The position numbers and the translations under genes were made by a program. From Palsa-295 sp963785585 (lineage in GTDB: Bacteria; Acidobacteriota; Terriglobia; Acidiferrales; UBA7541), in NCBI GenBank assembly GCA_963785585.1, contig CAWAVW010000001.1:62001-126000 (forward strand): a stretch of 64,000 nt of DNA, written 5' to 3'. Under the pieces are notes generated by a model that was not told where the DNA came from, searched no databases, and saw only the letters and a program-made list of their open reading frames with translations. Of the stretch, positions 26,725-35,900 are shown piece after piece. Position 1 is the stretch's first letter, and every line of letters begins with the position of its first letter.

Positions 26725-28011
26725 ATGACGCTCGCGCGCAAATCCACGCACACGGCGAACCGCCGGACGTTTCTGGGAACTCTCGGAGCCGCCGTCGGTT
26801 CGCTCGCGATTCCCCGCCGTCTTTTCGGCTCATTCGCGTCCCGACCGGCGGCGCCGCCGGACTGCAATCGCATCGCGTCTGGCCTCGGCTCCACGGGAAA
26901 CGTGTATGAGGAATTGGGCGTCACCACCGTGATCAACGGACAGGGAACCATGACCACTCTGGGCGGCTCGCTCGGCCGCCCCGAAGTGGAAGCGATTATG
27001 ACCCAGGCGATGCGAAACTTCGTCAGCATCCCCGAACTGGAGGCTGCCGCCGGAAAACGCATCGCGCAAATGCTCAAACTTCCGGAAGGTTACGGAGCGA
27101 TCGTCACCTCCGGCGCTGCCGCCGCCATGCAATCCGGACTTTCCGGCATCCTTACCCGCGACAACGAAAAATTCATCCGTCAGCTTCCCGATCTCACCGG
27201 AATGAAAACCGAAGTGATCATCCAGAAGTCCCATCGCAATCCGTTTGACCACCAGCTGCGCGCCACCGGCATCAAGCTCGTCGAAATTGAATCGCGCGAA
27301 GATCTGCAAAAAGCGATCGGCCCGCAGACCGCCATGATGCATTTCAGCAATTTCGCCAACAGCGCCGGCCAGATCAAAGTGGACGAATGGCAAAAGCTCG
27401 GCGCTGCCGCGAACATCCCCACGTTCATCGACGCCGCTGCCGACACGCCGCCCGTCTCGCATTTGTGGGATTACGCCAATATGGGCTATGACCTCATCGC
27501 CTTCAGCGGCGGCAAAGCGATGCGCGGACCGCAGTGTTCCGGCCTGCTTCTCGGCAAATCCGATCTCGTTCACTTCGCGCTTTTGAACAACAGTCCGTAT
27601 GAAGACGTTCTCGGCCGCGGCCAGAAAGTCGGCAAGGAAGAAATCGTTGGCATGGTGAAGGCGCTCGAGCTCTACCTCGCCGAAGACCACGAAGCTCTCA
27701 ATCGCGAATGGCAACGCCGCCTCGACAATATCTCCGCGAAAATCACCAAGGTGAACGGCGTCACCACCCAAATGATGGTGCCGGACATCGCCAATCACGT
27801 CCCCACCATGCTCATTACCTGGGATCAAAAGAAAATCGCGCTCACGCCCGCGGATGCGGCGCGGCAGTTGCGCAAGGGTAGCCCGTCGATCGTTGTCGCC
27901 CATGGCGAAGACGGCCCGGGTCTCTCGATGACTTCCTTCATGCTTCAGCCGGGCGAAGACGACATCATCGCCGCGAGGCTTTTCGAACTGCTTCGCGGTA
28001 AGAACGCCTGA
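26725..28011 (+). CDS. Tat-exported SelA-like PLP enzyme (DgaE-type ammonia-lyase relative)
   Basis: 428 residues. Twin-arginine signal NRRTFLGTLGAA (R13-R14). The mature part belongs to the SelA-related fold-type I PLP enzymes: TTVINGQGTMTTLGGS near the start, SGAAAAMQSGL (phosphate-binding), FIDAAADTPP (Asp that contacts the pyridine N) and SGGKAMRGPQCSG with the Schiff-base lysine at 264. Characterised relatives include D-glucosaminate-6-phosphate ammonia-lyase. It lacks selenocysteine-synthase context. The Tat route fits export of a protein folded with PLP in the cytoplasm. Together with RidA it suggests periplasmic alpha,beta-elimination of an amino acid or amino-sugar acid. Substrate unknown. 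Confidence 0.83.
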   Translation: MTLARKSTHTANRRTFLGTLGAAVGSLAIPRRLFGSFASRPAAPPDCNRIASGLGSTGNVYEELGVTTVINGQGTMTTLGGSLGRPEVEAIMTQAMRNFVSIPELEAAAGKRIAQMLKLPEGYGAIVTSGAAAAMQSGLSGILTRDNEKFIRQLPDLTGMKTEVIIQKSHRNPFDHQLRATGIKLVEIESREDLQKAIGPQTAMMHFSNFANSAGQIKVDEWQKLGAAANIPTFIDAAADTPPVSHLWDYANMGYDLIAFSGGKAMRGPQCSGLLLGKSDLVHFALLNNSPYEDVLGRGQKVGKEEIVGMVKALELYLAEDHEALNREWQRRLDNISAKITKVNGVTTQMMVPDIANHVPTMLITWDQKKIALTPADAARQLRKGSPSIVVAHGEDGPGLSMTSFMLQPGEDDIIAARLFELLRGKNA

Positions 28012-28026
28012 CGGGCACGCAGCGCC

Positions 28027-28059
28027 ATGACCGAACGATGACCGAGCCATGACCAAACA
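28027..28059 (+). other. Ladder of three 4-codon micro-ORFs (11-bp tandem repeat) leading into the MFS gene
   Basis: ATG codons at 28027, 28038, 28049 and 28060 are exactly 11 bp apart. The first three open MTER, MTEP and MTKQ, and each stop overlaps the next start as ATGA. The fourth ATG begins the MFS transporter (MTAQ). The unit is an imperfect 11-mer beginning ATGACC. The sequence shows the arrangement directly; serial termination-reinitiation is inferred. Confidence 0.65.
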
Positions 28060-29355
28060 ATGACCGCGCAACCTCAACCGCAATCCCAAAGTCACATCCG
28101 CTGGTTGCTGGTTTTTTGGCTCTTCCTCCTCAGCGCCGTCTCGTTTCTCGATCGCGTAAACATCTCCATCGCCGGCGCTTCGATCGCCTCGGACTACAAC
28201 CTCTCGAACGTGCAGCTTGGCTTCGTGTTCAGCGCCTTCCTCCTGGGTTACGCGCTGTTTCAAACACCCGGAGGCTGGCTCGCCGATAAACTCGGCTCGC
28301 GCCGAGTTCTCGCTGCCGGCGTTCTGTGGTGGGGTGTATTCACGGCGCTCACCGCTTCGCTGTCTTCATCCATGGTTCACGCACTGATCCTCTTTATCTC
28401 GATCCGTTTTCTGCTCGGCGCAGGCGAAGCCATCATTTACCCCGCGTCGAATCAATTCCTGACTCGTTGGATTCCCTCGCACGAACGCGGCATCGCCAAC
28501 GGCTGGATTTTTGCCGGCGTCGGAGCCGGTGCCGGCATCACCCCTCCGCTGATTACCTGGGTGATGGTTCACTATGGCTGGCGTTCCTCGTTCTGGATGT
28601 GCGCGGCCATCGGCTTGGCTGCCGGAGCCGTGTGGTATTTCATCGCGCGCGATAATCCGCAGGAACATCCTCGCGTTTCCGCCGCCGAATTGAGCGCCAT
28701 CGAATCCGGCCTCACGCTCCCTGGCGATGCAAGCGCACATTCGCTCGTCCCCTGGAGTCGCATCGTCTCGAGTCTCTCCGTGCTCGCGGTCACGCTCAGC
28801 TATTTTTGCTACGGCTATGTCGCGTGGATTTTCTTCAGCTGGTTTTACATTTACCTGAAAAAAGTGCGCGGCCTCGACCTGAAATCAAGCGCCCTCTACG
28901 GTATGCTGCCGTTCATCGCCATGACGATCTGCTGCCTCGCGGGCGGATTGCTGAACGACGCGCTCACAAGATCGCAGGGCAAGCGCGCGGGCCGCTGCGG
29001 GGTCGCCGCATTTTCCATGGCGCTCACTGCCGTGTTTCTCGTCCTGGGTTCTCGCGCGGCGGATGCCCGCGTAGCCAGCATCGTTCTCGCCGGAGGCGCG
29101 GGCGCTCTCTATCTGTCGCAGAGTTCGTTCTGGTCGGTCACCGCGGATATCGGCGGCGCGTCGTCCGGTTCGGTCTCCGGCCTGATGAATATGGGCGCGC
29201 AGCTCGGAGGTGCGCTCACGGCTTCCCTTACGCCCTGGATTGCCGTCCAATACGGATGGACCGCTTCGTTTTTTGTTGCCGCGGGATTGTGCCTCGTGGG
29301 TTCATGCGCGTGGGTATTCGTCGATCCAAACAAACACTTGGCCGCCGAAACATGA
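28060..29355 (+). CDS. MFS transporter, anion:cation symporter (hexuronate/sugar-acid) branch
   Basis: 431 residues with about 12 membrane helices. The N-terminal LDRVNISIAG, helix 2-3 loop GWLADKLGSRRVLAAGVLWWGVFTALT and GERGIANGWIF-like HERGIANGWIF are hallmarks of the ACS family (ExuT, GudP, DgoT), which take up hexuronates, aldonates, glucarate or 2-keto-3-deoxy sugar acids with protons. It closes the plus-strand operon of exported enzymes and would import their acidic product. The start is preceded by three overlapping micro-ORFs rather than a clear ribosome-binding site. A hairpin follows directly after the stop. Confidence 0.9.
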   Translation: MTAQPQPQSQSHIRWLLVFWLFLLSAVSFLDRVNISIAGASIASDYNLSNVQLGFVFSAFLLGYALFQTPGGWLADKLGSRRVLAAGVLWWGVFTALTASLSSSMVHALILFISIRFLLGAGEAIIYPASNQFLTRWIPSHERGIANGWIFAGVGAGAGITPPLITWVMVHYGWRSSFWMCAAIGLAAGAVWYFIARDNPQEHPRVSAAELSAIESGLTLPGDASAHSLVPWSRIVSSLSVLAVTLSYFCYGYVAWIFFSWFYIYLKKVRGLDLKSSALYGMLPFIAMTICCLAGGLLNDALTRSQGKRAGRCGVAAFSMALTAVFLVLGSRAADARVASIVLAGGAGALYLSQSSFWSVTADIGGASSGSVSGLMNMGAQLGGALTASLTPWIAVQYGWTASFFVAAGLCLVGSCAWVFVDPNKHLAAET

Positions 29356-29357
29356 AA

Positions 29358-29391
29358 ATAGCCTCGTGCGCGCTGGTACGCCCGAGGCTAT
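29358..29391. terminator. Hairpin between convergent MFS and small basic-protein genes
   Basis: Inverted repeat ATAGCCTCG (29358-29366) / CGAGGCTAT (29383-29391), 16-nt loop. On the minus strand it is followed by TTTTCATGTTT, so it works best as the terminator of the small-protein/PilZ-TonB side. Confidence 0.6.
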
Positions 29392-29424
29392 CGAAATCCT
29401 TTCTCAAATTGTTAGATGGCGTTT

Positions 29425-29634
29425 TTAGCTCAGTGCCTTCTGTAAACGGCTGGTCGCTTTCTGCAAGCGCTTCTTCAGCGATTCCACTTCTTTCGAAATG
29501 CTCGCCAGCTCCTTCTTGGCCACTTTGCCGGCATTCGAAACTTTCTTCGCCGTTTCGTGCGCTTTGCGATCCGCCTTGCCCACCGCCGCGCCGATGCTTA
29601 CCGCGACCTTCGTCAATCCGCTTTTCTTGGCCAT
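29425..29634 (-). CDS. Small Lys/Ala-rich basic protein (histone H1-like or coiled coil)
   Basis: 69 residues, with an excellent ribosome-binding site (AGGAGGAAACAA) before the ATG, so translation is likely. Composition is Lys- and Ala-rich. An N-terminal AKKSG...VAVSIGAAVGKADRKA is followed by an amphipathic coiled-coil stretch (KELASISKEVESLKKRLQKA). It may bind DNA like bacterial H1-like proteins or act as a small scaffold; there is no domain match I can name. It is last in a minus-strand series behind the PilZ-TonB gene (84 bp gap) and ahead of a terminator. Confidence 0.7.
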   Translation of the reverse strand: MAKKSGLTKVAVSIGAAVGKADRKAHETAKKVSNAGKVAKKELASISKEVESLKKRLQKATSRLQKALS

Positions 29635-29718
29635 TTGTTTCCTCCTACGTGGGTTTAAAGTGCAAGTTTATCGTACCCGGCCCGCTCAACCACCGTCAAC
29701 GCGCCTTCCCCGCTTCCG

Positions 29719-31392
29719 TTACTTCCGCGGAAGCCGGTACACCAGCGTAATTTCTTCCTGGGTGTCGATCGCTTTGCCGTTCAGCATGGTCGGGTTGTAA
29801 CGCCACTCCCGAACAGAAGTGATAGATGCAGTCAACAGCGCGCTGGGCCCGCTGACGGCCTCTAAATTTTGAATGTTTCCGTTCGCGTCGATTGTCGCGT
29901 GCAGCTTCACCGTGCCTTCCACTTTCTGCTCGATCGCTTCGGGGGGATACGTCGGCTCTACCAGATTCGCCAGCGACCCCACTTGCAGGTTGCGATTCTT
30001 CGCTGCTGAATCCGGCGGCACCGGAACAAACCGCTTCGCACTGATCGCTACCCAGCTCGACGCTGCGACGGGCGCTTCCGGCATACTCACCATCAGCGGG
30101 GCGGCCGGACTCGCGCCTGCGGCAGCATCGGCCGCCTTGTTCGCGGCGGAACCCAGAACAACCGTATCCGTGGATTTCGCAACCGGTGAAATCCCGGCGG
30201 CAGTCACCGCTGAATCTAGCCTCGTAGTCGGGGGTTGACTTACCGCGCCGCCGCTCACCGCCGGCACCGTCCAGCGCCGATTCGCGGAATCCACGACCTC
30301 AATCATAAGCGGCGCCGCATTTGCAGTGCCTGGCGTTGCCCGCGAAGCCGCATTCTCGGCCGGTTGTGCCGCGGCGCTGTTCGAACTCGAGCTTTTGGAC
30401 GCGACATACGCCTCGCCGTCGCCGATCACACGGTTCAGCGCCCCTCGCCGGACGGCCATCCCCGACACAAACGAAATTAGCGCCAGAACAAGAATGAGCA
30501 GCGTTAATACCCAACCCGATTGCAAGTGAACTCGAAAGTCCGTACCCGCTTCCTTCGGGTTCGCGGACCCAGAGGTTCGGCTGTTGACGACGAGCTTCGG
30601 CAGTTCGCTCGGAAGCGATGGTTCGGAGGGCAAAACCGGCGAACCGGATATTCCGGTCGCCAGCGAAGTCCTTTGCGAAAATTTTTGCGGTGGGATCCCT
30701 GCCGCCAGATCGGAAAAGGGAGTGCGGCGGGCTCGAAATGTTGGAACCGCGGTTTCGGGTTCTACCGGCGCTTCTTCGATTTGCTCGCTCGAAACCGCTT
30801 CGGGCAACCCGTGCGATTCCATAACCGGCGATGCAGCGGGCTCCGGCGCCAAAACTGCCGGCCGTTCTGCCTCAAACACGCGCTTCGGCTGCTTCGGTTT
30901 CGGCGCCAGGTCTTCCTGCTCCACAATCATCGGAATCGGCGGCGAAGTATCGGTCACCTTCGTTTCCGGTGTTTTCAAGGCGGGAACGGCCGTGATTACT
31001 TCTTCGGCGCCGGCATCTGGCGACGCTTCGCGCCTCATCCAGTCGCGAATATCGGCAAGCACATCGCCCGATAATTCCAAAAACCGCAGCCCGGCCTCCT
31101 TGCGCGAATCGCTCAACCACCGGATCTCGCCCTTGAACGAAATCCGTTTGCGGGTTTGCGGCAATTGCAGCGCGATCTCGATTGCCCCGTCCGCCTCGAG
31201 CGGCTGCGCGGCCACCACGGTCATCCCGCCTTCGCTCACGTTCAACACAATTCCGCCGTTGCCGCCGCCAAGCTCCACGTACGTGAGCGATTGAATCCTT
31301 TGCCGCGGATGCGCGCGCCTTTCCGCTTTCGGCGTCGAATTTCCGGTTCGTGTCGAAGTCTCCGGCATATCTGCTTTCAAATGGGTCCTCAA
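29719..31392 (-). CDS. PilZ domain fused through a membrane helix to a TonB C-terminal domain
   Basis: 557 residues. N-terminal PilZ domain (about 22-120) with both c-di-GMP motifs intact: RxxxR (R26-R30 in RRAHPR) and NxSxxG (51-56, NVSEGG). Then a Pro/Glu-rich cytoplasmic stretch, one membrane helix (about 293-314), a long Ala/Ser/Pro periplasmic linker, and a TonB C-terminal domain (about 470-557) with EPTYPPEAIEQKVEGTV and REWRYNPTMLNGKAID. TonB passes energy from ExbBD to outer-membrane receptors; here c-di-GMP could modulate that. The helix is not N-terminal as in classical TonB. Start is TTG 31392 (AGGA upstream) or ATG 31368. No exbB/exbD nearby. Confidence 0.86.
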   Translation of the reverse strand: MRTHLKADMPETSTRTGNSTPKAERRAHPRQRIQSLTYVELGGGNGGIVLNVSEGGMTVVAAQPLEADGAIEIALQLPQTRKRISFKGEIRWLSDSRKEAGLRFLELSGDVLADIRDWMRREASPDAGAEEVITAVPALKTPETKVTDTSPPIPMIVEQEDLAPKPKQPKRVFEAERPAVLAPEPAASPVMESHGLPEAVSSEQIEEAPVEPETAVPTFRARRTPFSDLAAGIPPQKFSQRTSLATGISGSPVLPSEPSLPSELPKLVVNSRTSGSANPKEAGTDFRVHLQSGWVLTLLILVLALISFVSGMAVRRGALNRVIGDGEAYVASKSSSSNSAAAQPAENAASRATPGTANAAPLMIEVVDSANRRWTVPAVSGGAVSQPPTTRLDSAVTAAGISPVAKSTDTVVLGSAANKAADAAAGASPAAPLMVSMPEAPVAASSWVAISAKRFVPVPPDSAAKNRNLQVGSLANLVEPTYPPEAIEQKVEGTVKLHATIDANGNIQNLEAVSGPSALLTASITSVREWRYNPTMLNGKAIDTQEEITLVYRLPRK

Positions 31393-31436
31393 AAGTCCTG
31401 CCGATGCAGGTCGGATCTTGGCCCGTCCGTCCGAAC

Positions 31437-32012
31437 TTAATTCACTGCCGCCGCGCTTGCCGACGGCGATTGTAATTCCTGCCAGCCGCCCGGCAATTCA
31501 ATCTGGTAGTGCGCCGCCTGGTCAAACAACACGAACCCTCGCAGATTCCCCACTTCCTGCGCCACCAAACTCCGGTACTTCTCCTGCGTCAACGGTCCCA
31601 TCCGCCCCGGCACCAGCTCCGTCGGCCACCGGAACGGCCGGTGGATTTCAAAGGAAACGCGCGTGCGGTTCCGCGCCGGCAGGAAAACCGAATTGTCGAG
31701 TTCGATCGGTTCGCTCGAGCTCAACGTCCCATCCGCTTTTAGACGCGTCATGATGATCGTGCTGGGGCCCTTCGGCAGTTGGTAATCGGCGTCCGTCGTG
31801 TTTTCCAGATCGTAGGAAAAGACGAGCGCCGCATGGCTCGGGTCGATCTCACGCACCTGAAGTGATGCAAGTTTGCTTTGAATAGCAGCGGGATTCCATG
31901 CGGGAGTTTGCGTCGCAGCGGCGGGCGCGGTCTGCGGCAACCTCGGGACAATCGTGTATCCCAGCAGTGCCACCAGGAGCGCGAAAGCTGCCAGCGTAAG
32001 TATCGTCCTCAT
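31437..32012 (-). CDS. Membrane-anchored protein of unknown function
   Basis: 191 residues, not recognised. One N-terminal hydrophobic segment (about 3-24, signal anchor or signal peptide), then an Ala/Pro linker and a beta-rich periplasmic domain with FSYDLENTTDADYQLP and FLPARNRTRVSFEI, resembling immunoglobulin-like 'late embryogenesis/FxLYD'-type modules in appearance only. It lies between the receiver/ATPase gene and the PilZ-TonB gene on the same strand (97 and 44 bp gaps), so it may be cotranscribed with the signalling genes. Confidence 0.65.
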   Translation of the reverse strand: MRTILTLAAFALLVALLGYTIVPRLPQTAPAAATQTPAWNPAAIQSKLASLQVREIDPSHAALVFSYDLENTTDADYQLPKGPSTIIMTRLKADGTLSSSEPIELDNSVFLPARNRTRVSFEIHRPFRWPTELVPGRMGPLTQEKYRSLVAQEVGNLRGFVLFDQAAHYQIELPGGWQELQSPSASAAAVN

Positions 32013-32109
32013 CCCGTCCTTTCAGGCTTTCCCATCAAGTGCCGCAAGCGTGCGCAAATCCTGTCCAGTTTACCGCCGTTGTTCGCCATCCTGGCGGGCC
32101 GCGACAGTT

Positions 32110-32946
32110 CTACTCATCCAGATACTTTACGAAAACCACTTCATTCTGCTTTTCATTGTAAAGAAGCTCGTCCACGTTCGCTTGCGTCAGCACCAGCCCA
32201 AATCCACCGGGTCGCAGCCCCTTCTTTTGACGGATCTCGTCGTGTTTCGTCGGCTCGTCGGGCATGTGCGAAATCGCCGCGTGTTCCAGTTCCGTGAATT
32301 TAAATCCGGGTCCGGGATCGGCAATCCGGTACATCAGCATTCGCCGCGCTCTCAAATACGAAATCCGCACCTTGCGGTTCGGATCGAGCTTGCCGCCCCA
32401 CTCCACCGCGTTCAGCAGTAACTCGTGAAACGCCTGCCCCACCGATCGCTTCACATCTTCCGGTAGTCCGGTCTTTAAGTGCGCCATGAATGCTTCGATT
32501 CTCTCCGCCTCGTCCAGCGAGCACGGCACCAGCAATTCCACCCACGTTGGGCTTGCGGACACTACTTCGATCGGCGCCTGTCCGGCTTTCTTCGCCAGCG
32601 TCTCCTTCACCAGCACCACGAGAGCCTTGGGATCCACCGGCTTGGCCACATAGGTGTACGCCTCTTCCCGAATCGCCCCCAGGAGCGTTTCCGGCGTGTC
32701 GTCCGACGTCATCACGATGATCTTTGGTTTTTTCTTTGCGTTGCGCAGTTTCGCCAGCACTTCCAGGCCGTTCATCTTCGGCATCCACACGTCCATCAAT
32801 GCCAGATCGAACTTGCCGTCCTTCATCTTCTTAAGCGCCGCAGCCCCGTCGGCCACCGCCACAACCGTGTATTTCTGCTCGCGGAGCGTCTCAGACAGCA
32901 GCAGCCGCGTTGTGCGGTCGTCGTCTGCAACCAGAATCCGAGTCAT
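32110..32946 (-). CDS. Response-regulator receiver fused to an RsbW/SpoIIAB-like histidine-kinase ATPase
   Basis: 278 residues. Receiver domain (1-120): acidic pair VADDD, phospho-acceptor in ALMDVWMP (about D54), switch Thr in VMTSDD and Lys in YVAKPVDP. The C-terminal part (about 150-278) is a HATPase_c_2 domain with N-box HELLLNAVEWGG, G1 box DPGPGF and G2 box PGGFGLVL, as in anti-sigma kinases. The family controls sigma factors or phosphatases by partner switching, with activity set by receiver phosphorylation. Its start overlaps the stop of the hybrid kinase by 4 bp (ATGA), so the kinase is the likely phosphodonor. No sigma factor or anti-anti-sigma gene is visible in the window. Confidence 0.86.
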   Translation of the reverse strand: MTRILVADDDRTTRLLLSETLREQKYTVVAVADGAAALKKMKDGKFDLALMDVWMPKMNGLEVLAKLRNAKKKPKIIVMTSDDTPETLLGAIREEAYTYVAKPVDPKALVVLVKETLAKKAGQAPIEVVSASPTWVELLVPCSLDEAERIEAFMAHLKTGLPEDVKRSVGQAFHELLLNAVEWGGKLDPNRKVRISYLRARRMLMYRIADPGPGFKFTELEHAAISHMPDEPTKHDEIRQKKGLRPGGFGLVLTQANVDELLYNEKQNEVVFVKYLDE

Positions 32947-35900
32947 CGTTTTCTCCCTGATGAGTGAAGCGGCCGGCGCCGCTTCGTGGGCTTCTTGGGC
33001 GAACCTAATTCTTGAAGTGCCGGGAGCAACTGCGCGATGTCATCTTCCAGCGTCGCGTACTTGTCCCATGTACCGTCGAGTGTACCTTGTCGGGCTCCTT
33101 TTTCAATCTCTCGCGCCGTTTCAAAAGCCGCCGTCGCCCCGAAGTTCCCGACCGACCCTTTCAGCGCGTGTGCGGCGTCCGCCACCGCTCTGGGATCGTG
33201 CTTCTTTAGCGCCTCTCGAATCCGGGCCATCATTTCCGGGCAGTCTTCGCGGAAAGTCTTCACAATGTCGCCCAGCAACTTTCGGTTTCCCGTAAACCTC
33301 CCGAGCAACGCCGCCGCGTCCAGGCATTTTTTCGCCGCTTCCTCGGATTCGCTCCGCGTCGGCTCGACGGTCGTCCCTAACGTCGCGTACTGCTCCACCG
33401 TCCTCAGAAACGATTTCGGGTCGATCGGCTTTGCCACATAGCCGTCCATCCCCGACTGCAAGCACCTCTCGCGGTCGCCTTCCATCGCGTGCGCCGTCAT
33501 CGCCACGATCGGCAAGTGCGCTCCGGTGGCTTTTTCCTTTTCGCGGACCGCCTCGGTCGCTTCCAAACCGCCCATCTCCGGCATCTGCACATCCATCAGC
33601 ACCAGATCGAACGCGTGCCGATCGATCGCCTCGATTGCCTGCCGCCCATTCTCCGCCACGATCACCGAGTGCCCGCGCTTTTCCAAAAGTTGCAGCGCCA
33701 GCTGCTGATTCACCGGATTATCTTCCGCCAGTAGGATCCGCAGAGCCCGCCCGACGGCCCTCGCAGGCTTGCGCGAAGCCGCCGTCGCCGCCTTTTCACT
33801 TCCCGGCATGTGCAAGACCGTCGCGATTACGTCCCATAACTCGGATTGCTTCACCGGCTTCGGCACCGTCGCCGCTGCTCCGGCATTGCGCAGTCGCGAC
33901 GCGTTTTCGTGCTGTCCTGCGGCGGTCAGCAAAATCACAGACGCATTCCGCAGCGCGGGATTTTTTTTGATCTGTTCGGCGACTTCAAATCCATTCGGCG
34001 ACGGCATGTGCCCATCGAGCAACACCAGGCGGAACGGATTGCCCTCGATCGCCGCTTTTTCCATCGCCTTCAGCGCGCTCTTGCCATCCGCTGCCGCCGC
34101 CGGAGCCATTCTCCAGTTCGTCAGCATTTCCACCAAAATCCCGCGGCTCGAAGCGTTGTCGTCCGCCACCAGCGCCCGCATACCCTGGATCGTCACCGGG
34201 ACGATCTGCGTAGGAGCATGAGCCGCAGCGGCCAGTTCGAACCGCGCTGTAAAATGGAACCTGCTTCCCCTTCCTTCGTCGCTTTCCAGCCATATCCGGC
34301 CGCCCATCAATTCCGTCAGCTTCGCCGAAATCGCCAGGCCCAGTCCGGTGCCTCCGTATTTCCGCGTTGTGGAAGAATCCGCCTGCGCGAACGCCTCAAA
34401 CACACGTTGCTGCTTATCCGCGGGTATTCCGATGCCTGTATCCACCACCGTGAAGTGAATTACCACGTCGGTGTTCGACAGCGATTCAAATTCCGCGTGC
34501 AGCACCACTTCGCCGCGCTCGGTAAATTTGATCGCGTTTCCCACCAGGTTCACAACGATCCGCCTCAATCGGTCTGGATCGCCGATCAAGTCGTCCGGCA
34601 CCGACGCCGCCACGTGCGTTGCCAGCTCCAGCTTCTTCTGCTCCGCGCGCACCGCCAGCGTTCGCACGCTGTCTTCGAGCGTGTCCCTCAGCTTGAATTC
34701 CACGCGGTCCAGTTCTTCTTTCCGCGCTTCGACCTTCGAAAAATCGAGAATGTCGTTGATCAGGTTCAGTAGCGAGGCTGCCGACGTCCGCACCGTCTGC
34801 AGATAGTCCTTCTGCTCGGGCGTCAGCTTGGTTTCCAGCGCCAGCTCCGTCATGCCGACGATTGCGTTCATCGGCGTGCGGATTTCATGGCTCATGTTCG
34901 CCAGGAACTCGCTCTTTGCGCGCGTTCCCTCTTCCGCCCTCGTCTTGGCGACCTCAAGCTCCTTCACCAGTTGCGCCAGCCGCCGCGCATCCTCTTCCTG
35001 CGCCCGCCGCGCCGCTTCCAGATAATCGGCATAAAGGTGCAACTCCATCTCGGCGCGCCGCCGCTCCATGAATTGCCCGATCTGGCTGCCGATCGAATCG
35101 AACATATCCAGTAATTCCGGCTCGATTTTCCGCGTCTCGCGGCTGAAAAACTCGATGACTCCCATCACTTGATCGCCCGCGCGAATCGGAAAAGCAAACG
35201 CGGCGTGCAGCCCGTCTTCCAGCGCGACTGCTTTTCGTGGGAAGTTATCTTCCTTCGGTACGTCCGGCATCCACGCCGGCAGCGACGATTCCCACACCCA
35301 GCCCGGCAGCCCCACTCCCTTTTTGAACGACAACTGCCTCGTCGCGAATTCAAAATTCGGAAACTGCAGCTGCGGTACGTGCCACACGCTCATGCACCGC
35401 AGGCAGTTTTCTGTTTCATTCACACGCCACAGCGCTCCCAGCTCCCAGCCGAGACCTTCGCAAATCGACATCAAGATCATCGACGCTGCCGATTCCAGCG
35501 ACTCCGCTTCCGCCAGCACTCGCGTGACCGCATAGCCCGTCGCGTGCAGCCGCTCCACCTGTTTGCGCTGGGTAATGTCCCGCGCCACCGCATAGATGAG
35601 CTTCTGCGCCGGATTGGGGGTCGCCTTCCACAGCAGCCACAAATAGCTTCCGTCCGAGCATCGGTAACGGTTCTCGAACGATATCGTGGACGCCCCATCC
35701 TCGATTTTTTTTGCCTCGCGCAACGTGCTCGCCACATCGTCCGGATGAATGAAGTCCACGTACGGCCGCGCCAGCAGCTCCTCCATGGGAATCCCCAGAG
35801 TTTTTTCCCATGCCGGATTGATGTGCTTGAAACGACCGTCAAATCCGGAAATGCACAGCATGTCCAGCGAAAGGCTGAAGAACTGCGCTAATTCCTCTTC

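Noticed and set aside
26179..28011. Selenocysteine synthase role for the SelA-like gene
   Set aside because: No selB, selD or tRNA-Sec nearby, a Tat signal is present, and the context is catabolic.
26830..28263. Long open frame antisense to the SelA-like and MFS genes
   Set aside because: Crosses two genes on the opposite strand and has no recognisable domain; the sense genes have clear catalytic motifs.
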